Positions 1-6,334 of a stretch of 11,869 nt of DNA are shown here, piece after piece. Under the pieces are notes generated by a model. The model was not told the origin of the DNA, ran no database searches, and was given only the letters and a program-made list of their open reading frames with translations. Source of the DNA: Planctomycetota bacterium (GTDB taxonomy: Bacteria > Planctomycetota > Phycisphaerae > Sedimentisphaerales > SM23-30); NCBI GenBank assembly GCA_029573975.1, contig JAKQBU010000042.1, positions 1 through 11,869 of the forward strand, read 5' to 3'. The stretch's first letter is position 1. Every line of letters begins with the position of its first letter. A program made the translations under genes and the position numbers.

Positions 1-2003
1 GTGACAAACCGGATTTCCGTAATCCCCTGCCGGTCCGGCGCATCATTATTCCGCCAGTGTCCCAGCGGCGCAATATTGAAGTCTTCGCGGTACAAATCGA
101 TCCCGTTATCCTCAATAATCTTATCGATATGATTCACCAGCCAGTCCATTGCCTCCGGATTATCCAGCCGCAGCAGCCCCCCGTCAGCACCCCCATAGAC
201 CCATTCCGGGTGCTTTTCGGCTATCCAGGTGCCGGCATGGACGCGCGAAGGCTCGAACCACACCAGAATTTTCACACCATTTTTGTGAGCAAAATCGCTG
301 ATCGGCTTGAAACCCTGCGGAAATCGCTTGCGATCCACCTCCCACGTCCCCACCACCGGCCAGTTGGGCGGATCCCCGCACTCATACCAGCCGGCATCCA
401 TCCACCAGTAATCCAGCTTCATATCCTCATCCAGATAACGCTGGATGAACATAATCTGGTTTTCCGTATTCGCCCCGTGCATTTCAATATACGCGCGGGA
501 ACTGGACGCCAGCAGCATGGGCGGCTGCAATTTCCCGCCCGGCTTGGGCATACTGTACTCTTTCATCCACCGGCGCCATTTATTCTGTCCGTCCATCCAG
601 TCCCCCTGGTCCCGGAACTGCAACACCACCAGCGGGCTGCGCACTTCCTCCCCCGGCAGCAGCTTGAAATGCGTCAATTCCTGACCCGCCTGCAGCTTGA
701 GGGTATTCTGCTCATCCCGTATAAAATCGGCCGCCCACTGTCCCGGCCAGCCGATAACCGCAATCAGGCCCTCATTTTCGACATTGATGTTAAAATAGGG
801 GAACTCCGTATCCGTCGGACGCCCGCCGGCCGGAGCCAGATGCAATTTTTCATTTGGCAGCAAAGTTTTCTGCAACGGCTCATAACTGTTGATGACACAA
901 AAATCGCCCCGGTTATAGTGCAATTGAAATTCACCAGCCGGGCTGCGGGAAAAAGCCGTGTCCAGCGCCAGAATATTTTCCAGGATCGGAGTATCTTGGG
1001 TTCCGGTATTCTTAAAATACAACGTCCATTCCACCGTCTGATAATCCCGGTACTCCACCCCCTGCCACCGCACCTGCAGGTCCGTTTCCGGATCAGTATA
1101 GACCAGAATCCGCGCCACGCGGCCCCGATCGTTTTTCCCGTCAGAAGTCTTTAATTGCCAATCCTTTAGAAAATCCTTCGACGGCTTGCCCCCATACGTA
1201 AACGAAAACGGGGCAGCCGCATTTTTCGTATCATATTTCTCTTTCCAGACAGCGGCATGATCCGGCCCCCCCATGGTCATCCCCGCCGTGGTTTGCAGCC
1301 ACAAGAAAAAATCGGACGGCTGACCGGACGACTCTTCCACCTCCAGCACCAACTGTCCCACCCAGTCCGGTTTGCCGCTGACCCCGGGGGTATGGGGGGC
1401 AACAAAATCCAGATTCAAGCCGGCAATTGGAGGGGTGATCCTGAATTCCTTCAACGTAACCTTCCATTGGGCTGCTGCCGTTATACACTCATGAATCCCC
1501 CCTCCCTGATCCTGATACGCCAGCGCACCGCTGCCGGGCACATCGGTTATCGGCCATCCCATGGTTCTGCCCGATGTATTAGCGAAAAACTCCGATTTGG
1601 GCGGACCATTTGCCGCCACTGCGGCCCGGGCAGAGATGGCTGGTCGCCCTCTGTCCCCATCAAAGAATAAGTTAATGCCTGCATAAGGAATCAAATCCTG
1701 ATTTTCGATGTGAAAAGTAAAGGCATGAATCCCGGGGCTAAGCGGGACACGGATAGAATGATCCTGCGGGTGATTGAGCCAGTGAACTTTCTCTAAATCC
1801 TTTTGCTCTATGGGTTTGCCTTCGTACACAAACACATCCCACGCCGCATCGACCGGCCCGCTATTGCAGCGGAAACGGGTATCTACGGTCCCCTGTTCAT
1901 CACAGCCGAAAATCGTGACCCCTGTCCAATCCAATGCCATAACGCAGGTAGAAAATGACAGAATGGCACACAGTGCAACCCCGATTCGTATGCTCTTTTC
2001 CAT
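1..2003 (-). CDS. Secreted alpha-galactosidase, GH36/GH-D clan (3' end outside window)
   Basis: I translated this frame on the complementary strand; it stays open for 667 codons and leaves the window without a stop. The ATG at 2003-2001 is preceded by a good ribosome site (GAGGTGA) and starts a signal peptide (residues 1-24, hydrophobic core VALCAILSF, ending VMA). Residues 25-200 form a beta-rich accessory region I cannot name. Residues about 270-470 fit the beta-supersandwich that precedes the barrel in GH36. The (beta/alpha)8 barrel starts near residue 495 with WWMDAGWY (533-540), VWFEPSRV (581-588), LRLDNPEA (611-618) and LYREDFN (637-643). By analogy with GH36, D641 in REDFN is the likely nucleophile; the acid/base residue lies beyond the window. 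Inferred role: removing terminal alpha-galactosyl residues from oligo- or polysaccharides outside the cytoplasm. A related GH-D clan specificity cannot be excluded. Confidence 0.85.
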   Translation of the reverse strand, partial: MEKSIRIGVALCAILSFSTCVMALDWTGVTIFGCDEQGTVDTRFRCNSGPVDAAWDVFVYEGKPIEQKDLEKVHWLNHPQDHSIRVPLSPGIHAFTFHIENQDLIPYAGINLFFDGDRGRPAISARAAVAANGPPKSEFFANTSGRTMGWPITDVPGSGALAYQDQGGGIHECITAAAQWKVTLKEFRITPPIAGLNLDFVAPHTPGVSGKPDWVGQLVLEVEESSGQPSDFFLWLQTTAGMTMGGPDHAAVWKEKYDTKNAAAPFSFTYGGKPSKDFLKDWQLKTSDGKNDRGRVARILVYTDPETDLQVRWQGVEYRDYQTVEWTLYFKNTGTQDTPILENILALDTAFSRSPAGEFQLHYNRGDFCVINSYEPLQKTLLPNEKLHLAPAGGRPTDTEFPYFNINVENEGLIAVIGWPGQWAADFIRDEQNTLKLQAGQELTHFKLLPGEEVRSPLVVLQFRDQGDWMDGQNKWRRWMKEYSMPKPGGKLQPPMLLASSSRAYIEMHGANTENQIMFIQRYLDEDMKLDYWWMDAGWYECGDPPNWPVVGTWEVDRKRFPQGFKPISDFAHKNGVKILVWFEPSRVHAGTWIAEKHPEWVYGGADGGLLRLDNPEAMDWLVNHIDKIIEDNGIDLYREDFNIAPLGHWRNNDAPDRQGITEIRFV

Positions 2004-2029
2004 ACCAATCACCTCATAAAATAGAGTAT

Positions 2030-2060
2030 TGTATAACACAGCACCAACACTCGGTTTCAA
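2030..2060 (-). promoter_or_regulatory. Possible promoter of the alpha-galactosidase gene
   Basis: On the minus strand a TTGAAA (2060-2055) is followed after 18 to 19 bases by TTATAC/TATACA (2036-2030), about 27 bases ahead of the start codon and leaving room for the GAGGTGA ribosome site. The spacing is slightly long and the match is moderate, so this is a candidate only. A TTGACG at 2067-2062 has no suitably spaced -10 element. Confidence 0.3.
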
Positions 2061-2210
2061 CCGTCAAGACATTATATCCGCAAAAATCGTAAAAATGAAT
2101 GTTTTTTTGACGGAAACGCCCAAAATAGCTTTGGCACCCTTATAACCAGGGGACAATGAGCTTTTGCCGCCGGCGCCAAAATAGGGGCGTAAAAATTTTA
2201 TTTTTTTTTG

Positions 2211-2240
2211 TTGCATTTGTAAATTTCGGTGTAATAATAC
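2211..2240 (+). promoter_or_regulatory. Promoter candidate abutting the transposase start codon
   Basis: TTGCAT (2211-2216) is followed by overlapping -10-like hexamers: AATAAT (2233-2238, 16-base spacer, with TG at 2230-2231 as an extended -10) and TAATAC (2235-2240, 18-base spacer). Either places the transcription start at or within a few bases of the ATG at 2245, and no convincing Shine-Dalgarno sequence precedes that ATG. The transposase mRNA may therefore be leaderless, which fits the low expression expected of such genes. Confidence 0.4.
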
Positions 2241-2244
2241 TGGT

Positions 2245-2916
2245 ATGCCTAGAACAGCAAGAATAGAAGTAGTGAATGAGCCGCATCATGTATATCAGCG
2301 GACCATTGGTAACCGGGTCGTTTTCCTCAAGGATAAGGATTACCAGATGTATCTGGGATTCCTGAAGGAAAAGGCCGCTCAGTACAAGATCGATGTCCTG
2401 GCCTATTGCCTCATGAACAACCATGTTCATATCGTGGCAATTCCCCGGCGCAAAGGCGCTTTGTCCAAGGCCATCGGTCGCACCCATTTTGCTTATACGC
2501 AATATCTTAACAGTAAGCGTACCAGCAACATAAGTATCTGGCGGAACCGTTTCCAATCCTGCGCCTTGGGCGGAGATTTCCTCTGGAAAGCGGTGCAGTA
2601 TGTCGAAACTTTGCCGGTGCTCGAAAAGAAAGCCCGGAAAGCCGACAAATACGCCTGGTCCAGTGCCGCTGCTCACACTTCCGGGAAAGACCCCTCCGGT
2701 GTTCTGGCCCTGAATGTCTGGCCCTCCAAAGCGGAAAAGAAGAAACTCACCGGCCTGCTGACCAAAAAGCTGACCGCCGAAGAGATTCGCATCCTCCGCA
2801 CCTTTACCCAGACCGGCCGACCCTTGGGTCCCATGCCTTTTATCAAGGCCCTGGAAAAGAAGTTCAAACGGCGTCTGCATCCCCTGCCCGTCGGCAGACC
2901 CCCCAAAAAAGACTGA
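2245..2916 (+). CDS. REP-associated tyrosine transposase-like protein (RAYT, Y1/HUH)
   Basis: A 223-residue protein of the Y1 transposase family (IS200/TnpA-like HUH single-strand nucleases). The metal-binding HUH motif is HVH at residues 60-62, in the typical setting YCLMNNHVHIVAIP. Y119, in the helix WKAVQYVETLP, is the candidate nucleophilic tyrosine. The WSS at 138-140 and the C-terminal module TGRPLG...FI..LE...R.L.P...GRPPK (190-222) are characteristic of the RAYT branch rather than classic IS200. The common NPVRA motif after the tyrosine is changed here (LPVLEKKA). The MPRTAR start is typical of this subfamily and decides the start codon, although no good ribosome site precedes it. RAYTs are usually single-copy domesticated genes linked to REP-type palindromes; a perfect hairpin lies 48 bases downstream. 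The gene is intact. Its function in this genome (REP mobilisation or a cellular role) cannot be judged from the sequence. Confidence 0.88.
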   Translation: MPRTARIEVVNEPHHVYQRTIGNRVVFLKDKDYQMYLGFLKEKAAQYKIDVLAYCLMNNHVHIVAIPRRKGALSKAIGRTHFAYTQYLNSKRTSNISIWRNRFQSCALGGDFLWKAVQYVETLPVLEKKARKADKYAWSSAAAHTSGKDPSGVLALNVWPSKAEKKKLTGLLTKKLTAEEIRILRTFTQTGRPLGPMPFIKALEKKFKRRLHPLPVGRPPKKD

Positions 2917-2963
2917 GCTTTACGCGGTTCTAACAAACGATCCGGTGTAGGATTGATCGGATG

Positions 2964-2993
2964 ACTGGCTCGTTGCCACCATAACGAGCCAGT
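2964..2993. repeat. Perfect 11-bp inverted repeat, REP-like hairpin or terminator
   Basis: ACTGGCTCGTT (2964-2974) and its exact complement AACGAGCCAGT (2983-2993) flank an 8-base loop. The hairpin lies between the convergent 3' ends of the transposase and the DeoR-type gene. Neither strand shows a T-run after the stem, so a classical intrinsic terminator is less likely than a REP-like palindrome recognised by the neighbouring transposase. A role as a bidirectional terminator or RNA stabiliser remains possible. A short ATCCG/CGGAT dyad (2940-2944 with 2958-2962) lies just upstream. Confidence 0.6.
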
Positions 2994-3007
2994 GGGATTG
3001 CGCGTCT

Positions 3008-3826
3008 TTACACCGTGGCGTTTTGAACGTCGGTTTTGTCCGTAAGGGTGGTTTCTGTCCGGTCTGCCAGGACCAGACTGGTCTTACTGGCCTTGATTTC
3101 TTCCATTATTTTGGGATCTTCTATCTTATCCGTTATGATAGAATGGATCATATTGGTATCCAAAACCCGGGTTAAGGCCCGTTTCCCGAATTTTCCCGAA
3201 TCAATCAGCAGAAACACCTTGGCCGCCCGCTGGGCCACCAGCAGCTTGATATTACGGTTAAAGGCGGCATTTTCATACGTCCCCTGATCCGGCACAAATC
3301 CGGCACAGGAAAAAAAGGCTTTATCCACATAAAAAGACTCCGCCGGCAGATCCGCATCAAACCCGACAAACGAAAACGTATCCCGGTCGAAGATCCCCCC
3401 CAGCCCGATCAGCCGGATATCCGAGGCCTCCGATAACTCCAGCGAAATCAGCACCGAATTCGTCACCACCGTGATATTTCGGCATACCTGGGCAATAGTC
3501 CGGGCCAGACAGGCAATGGTACTGGATCCGTCCAGAAAAATCGTATCCCCGGCATGGATAAATTCCACGGCTTTGCGGGCGATTTTTTCCTTCTGGGCCA
3601 GGTTGATCTGCATCCGGTTCACCAGCCGGGCCTCACTGAACTGGCTGGGCGTCTCAATCCGCTGGGCGCCGCCCTTCACCTTCGCCAGCAAACGCCCCTG
3701 GGCCAGATAATCAATATCCCGGCGAATCGTAAATGGCGAAACGCCAAACATTTCCGCCAGTTCCGAAACCGAAACAATCCCGACATTTCGCACATATTCA
3801 ACGATTTTTTGCTGTCTTTGCCTCAT
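3008..3826 (-). CDS. DeoR/GlpR-family transcriptional repressor
   Basis: A 272-residue protein of normal family length. Residues 6-57 form the N-terminal helix-turn-helix, with SVSELAEMFGVS leading into the recognition helix PFTIRRDIDYL (31-41) and the family wing segment KGGA. Residues about 76-234 form the DeoRC sensor domain, which resembles sugar-phosphate isomerases: FLDGSST (97-103), VVTNS (120-124), the FSCAGF strand and DSGKFGKRA (209-217). The family usually binds a phosphorylated sugar or intermediate that releases the repressor from DNA. The gene is divergent from the E1 gene with 140 bases between, so autoregulation plus control of the dehydrogenase operon is the natural inference. 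The start codon (ATG 3826-3824) lacks a Shine-Dalgarno sequence and sits about 10 bases from a good -10 element. The effector cannot be deduced. Confidence 0.92.
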   Translation of the reverse strand: MRQRQQKIVEYVRNVGIVSVSELAEMFGVSPFTIRRDIDYLAQGRLLAKVKGGAQRIETPSQFSEARLVNRMQINLAQKEKIARKAVEFIHAGDTIFLDGSSTIACLARTIAQVCRNITVVTNSVLISLELSEASDIRLIGLGGIFDRDTFSFVGFDADLPAESFYVDKAFFSCAGFVPDQGTYENAAFNRNIKLLVAQRAAKVFLLIDSGKFGKRALTRVLDTNMIHSIITDKIEDPKIMEEIKASKTSLVLADRTETTLTDKTDVQNATV

Positions 3827-3836
3827 TCTGTTGTAA

Positions 3837-3865
3837 ATAATAAGCTATATTTTGCTAATTTTCAA
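3837..3865 (-). promoter_or_regulatory. Promoter of the DeoR-family gene
   Basis: On the minus strand TTGAAA (3865-3860) and TATTAT (3842-3837) are separated by 17 bases, a near-consensus sigma-70-type promoter. Only 10 bases separate the -10 element from the ATG, so the transcript would have a leader of just a few bases. A TTAGCA half-site lies within the spacer, which would allow autorepression. Confidence 0.55.
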
Positions 3866-3930
3866 GATTTTCTTGTAATATTATTGACATTTTTAGCAGT
3901 TTATTTACAATTTATTCAGATTTACTGCTA
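3853..3930. promoter_or_regulatory. Candidate DeoR-type operator: three TAGCA half-sites
   Basis: TAGCAGT (3894-3900) and its exact complement ACTGCTA (3924-3930) form an inverted repeat whose half-sites are 30 bases apart, about three helical turns. The first lies in the -35/-10 spacer of the E1 promoter and the second just after the expected start. Similarity continues inward (TAGCAGTTTAT against TAGCAGTAAAT). A third, weaker copy (TAGCAAAATAT read on the minus strand from 3857) lies in the spacer of the divergent repressor promoter. The placement is what a repressor controlling both genes would need. A separate dyad, CAAGA/TCTTG (3863-3867 with 3871-3875), overlaps the repressor -35 element. 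Binding is inferred, not shown. Confidence 0.5.
3884..3911 (+). promoter_or_regulatory. Promoter of the E1-E2 dehydrogenase operon
   Basis: A perfect TTGACA (3884-3889) is followed after 16 bases by TACAAT (3906-3911). The expected transcription start is about 3918, giving a leader of roughly 50 bases that carries the GGAG ribosome site (3953-3956). This is the closest match to a consensus promoter in the window. It is flanked and overlapped by the inverted TAGCAGT/ACTGCTA repeat. Confidence 0.65.
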
Positions 3931-3966
3931 CTAACAAAATTTTTATATTTTTGGAGAAAATGAATA

Positions 3967-6270
3967 ATGCAGGCTACTGACGCAAAAAAGATTGAATTTA
4001 CCTCGATGAAAAGTCTGGTCATAGGCCCTAATTTCGCGCCTCAAAAGCTACGTTTTGGAGAAATTCCCTGTTATCAGTATAACAAAAGCCTCCAGGATGA
4101 GCTGAAGGCCGGCTTTACAGCGGAAGATGCCATATTTTTATACCGGCAAATGCTGTACAACCGGGCCTTTGAAACGATGATTATCAAACTGCGCAACGGG
4201 GAGCTGGTCCCGTTCGAGGGGTATAAATTCTCCGGGGCCACCCACCTGTCCATCGGCCAGGAAGCCGTGGCCGCCGGGGCCAATGCCGCCCTGCGGGCTG
4301 ACGATTATATCACCAGTTCCCACCGCGGGCACGGCCACAGCATCGCCAAGGAATCCTACGCCCTGCGGGCCATGAAGGAAAAGGAACTGCGGGCCTTCAT
4401 CGGGGACGTAAGTTTCAAGAGCGGCCAAAAGGACCTGCTGGAACAGGCCCTGGAAGTCCACCTGTACCGCACCATGGCGGAATTTTTAGGGAAGGAAGAA
4501 GGCTATTGCCGCGGACGCGGCGGCGGGATGCACATCGCCGATTTTAACGTGGGGCACCTGGGCGCCAACGCGATTGTCGGCGGCAGCGTACCCATCGCCG
4601 CCGGGGCCGGCATGTCCATGATGCTCCAGAAAAAGGACCGGGTTACCCTGTGCTTCTTCGGGGACGGGGCCTGCAACAACGGCGTCTTCAACGAATCCCT
4701 GAATATCACCTGCATGGGCCAGTTTAAACGGGGTGTCAATGTCATTTTCCTCATTGAGAACAACCAGTTCGGCATGACCGGCCGGACCCGCCAGGAAATT
4801 ACCGGTATCGATTGCATCGCCCGCCGCGGCTGGGGCTATAAGATGAACGGCATGCACGCCGAAGTCATCAACGGGATGGATCCCCTGGCCGTGCGCGACG
4901 CCGTTCTGCGGGCCGCCGAGACCTGCCGCAAAAACGACGGGCCGGTCCTGCTGGAAGCCATGACTTACCGCTACATGGGCCACTCGCTCAGCGACCAGAA
5001 CATGTACCGCTGCGACGAGGAAATCGAAGCCTGGCGCTGCGAAGATGCCATCGGCAAGATGAAGGCCGAACTGGTGAAATCCGGCGTTCTCGGCCCGCAG
5101 GAAGTGGAAGACCTGGAAAAGCAGCACTTCGAGCAGATGGAAAAACTCACCATCGCCGCCGCCAAGAGCGCGTATCCCGAACCATCCACCATTTACGAGG
5201 GCCTCTACTCGGACACCACCAGCGACAACATCTCCTCCGAATACAAAACCACCGAATACAACGCCCAGGCCGTTCGTGATTACCGCGACAAGGAAGGGAA
5301 GATGCCCTATCGCCGCGCCGTCGCCGAGGCCATGATGGAAGAAATGCTCCGCGACAAACGCGTGGTGTTTTACGGTGAGGACGTGGCTGAACACGGCGGG
5401 GCCTTTGCCGCCACCTCCGGCCTGATCGAAATCTTCGGCCGCGAACGGGTCTTCAACGCCCCCATTTCCGAAGTGGCCATCTGCGGTTCCGCCGTCGGCA
5501 TGGCCATGACCGGGATGCGGCCCGTGGTGGAGCTGATGTACATCGACTTTATTTTGATGAGTATGGACCAGCTCGGCAACCAGGCCGCCAAAAACAAATA
5601 CATGTTCGGCGGCAAGGCGGTCATTCCGATGGTCTGCCGGACCGCCATCGGCGGCGGCAAAGGCTATGCCGGCCAGCACTCCCAGAGCCTGGAAGCCATC
5701 GCCACCCATATCCCCGGCCTGAAGGTCGTGGCCGCCTCCACTCCCGAAGATGTCAAGGGCCTGCTCAAGTCCGCCATCCGGGATGACAATCCGGTCATCT
5801 TCCTGGAACACCAGTTGCTCTACGGCGACAAAGGCATCGTCCCCAAAGGCGATTTCACCATCCCGCTGGGCAAGGCCGCCATCCGCCGCGAAGGCAAGGA
5901 CGTGACTATCCTGGGCTATTCCTACATGGCCAAGGTCGCCGAACAGGCCGCCGAGCTGCTGGCCGCCCAGGGCGTATCCGCCGAGGTCATCGACATCCGC
6001 AGCCTGATCCCCCTCGATATTGACACCATCGTCGCCTCCATCAAGAAAACCAACCGCGCCGTCCTGGTCTCCCAGGCCCCGGGTACCGGCTGCTTCGGCG
6101 AGCATATCGCCTTCGAAATCCAGAAACGGGCCTTCGACTACCTCGATGCCCCCATTGAACTGGTCGCTGCTTGCGAAGTGCCGCCGCCCATGGCCCCCAC
6201 GCTGGAAGAGGAAAATCTTCCCAACGCCAAAAAAGTGTGTGCCCGGACCCTGGCCCTGCTGGGCAGGTAA
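3967..6270 (+). CDS. Fused E1 alpha/beta subunit of a 2-oxoacid (pyruvate or acetoin) dehydrogenase
   Basis: A 767-residue, thiamine-diphosphate-dependent enzyme carrying both E1 chains in one polypeptide. The alpha half (about 55-400) has the ThDP/Mg motif starting GDGACNNG (232-239) and ending in the ENNQFG segment (264-269), the SSHRGHGH segment (117-124), GRGGGMHIAD (183-192), and the phosphorylation-loop equivalent YRYMGHSLSD (334-343). The beta half (about 445-767) has FYGEDVAEHGG (468-478), NAPISE (497-502), GQHSQSLEA (569-577) and the C-terminal VPPPMAPTLEEENLP (738-752). A short linker (about 400-445) joins them. MHIAD and LGAN resemble acetoin and pyruvate E1 rather than the branched-chain type, so the substrate is probably pyruvate, possibly acetoin. 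The start is ATG 3967, with GGAG 10 bases upstream; the ATG at 3960 opens only a six-codon reading frame. E2 follows 64 bases later. E1 decarboxylates the substrate and reductively acylates the lipoyl groups of E2. Confidence 0.93.
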   Translation: MQATDAKKIEFTSMKSLVIGPNFAPQKLRFGEIPCYQYNKSLQDELKAGFTAEDAIFLYRQMLYNRAFETMIIKLRNGELVPFEGYKFSGATHLSIGQEAVAAGANAALRADDYITSSHRGHGHSIAKESYALRAMKEKELRAFIGDVSFKSGQKDLLEQALEVHLYRTMAEFLGKEEGYCRGRGGGMHIADFNVGHLGANAIVGGSVPIAAGAGMSMMLQKKDRVTLCFFGDGACNNGVFNESLNITCMGQFKRGVNVIFLIENNQFGMTGRTRQEITGIDCIARRGWGYKMNGMHAEVINGMDPLAVRDAVLRAAETCRKNDGPVLLEAMTYRYMGHSLSDQNMYRCDEEIEAWRCEDAIGKMKAELVKSGVLGPQEVEDLEKQHFEQMEKLTIAAAKSAYPEPSTIYEGLYSDTTSDNISSEYKTTEYNAQAVRDYRDKEGKMPYRRAVAEAMMEEMLRDKRVVFYGEDVAEHGGAFAATSGLIEIFGRERVFNAPISEVAICGSAVGMAMTGMRPVVELMYIDFILMSMDQLGNQAAKNKYMFGGKAVIPMVCRTAIGGGKGYAGQHSQSLEAIATHIPGLKVVAASTPEDVKGLLKSAIRDDNPVIFLEHQLLYGDKGIVPKGDFTIPLGKAAIRREGKDVTILGYSYMAKVAEQAAELLAAQGVSAEVIDIRSLIPLDIDTIVASIKKTNRAVLVSQAPGTGCFGEHIAFEIQKRAFDYLDAPIELVAACEVPPPMAPTLEEENLPNAKKVCARTLALLGR

Positions 6271-6334
6271 TCCGCGCGGCAAGCTGATAAAACGATTATT
6301 TGATATTTGGATAGATAGCAGGAGTTATAGAGAA

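Larger units (their letters stand above)
2004..2244. other. Divergent intergenic region, alpha-galactosidase / transposase
   Basis: These 241 bases contain no convincing gene. They hold the start signals of both flanking genes, a long A/T tract (about 2190-2210, including nine consecutive T), and two near-identical words with the core CGCC(C)AAAATAG at 2117-2128 and 2174-2184. The second word lies in a GC-rich patch with a short CGCC/GGCG dyad (2174-2177 with 2186-2189) upstream of the T-run. The dyad is too short to call a terminator with confidence. Confidence 0.4.

Noticed and set aside
57..1154. Plus-strand open frame of 365 codons opposite the alpha-galactosidase
   Set aside because: The minus-strand frame has a signal peptide and GH36 motifs across the same bases; the plus-strand product is Pro/Arg/Ile/His-rich without recognisable domains or a ribosome site.
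2140..2880. Minus-strand open frame opposite the transposase
   Set aside because: It mirrors the RAYT gene, whose HUH motif and C-terminal module are clear; no family match or start signal is seen in the antisense frame.
3960..3980. Six-codon reading frame overlapping the E1 start (ATG 3960 to TGA 3980)
   Set aside because: The GGAG site is only three bases from this ATG, too close for efficient use, and fits the E1 ATG at 3967 better; a translational-control role would be speculation.
4486..6282. Long open frame (598 codons) on the minus strand opposite E1
   Set aside because: It lies antisense to a gene with clear family motifs throughout, is composed of low-complexity Gly/Asp/His/Val-rich sequence, and arises from the strong C-ending codon bias of E1.
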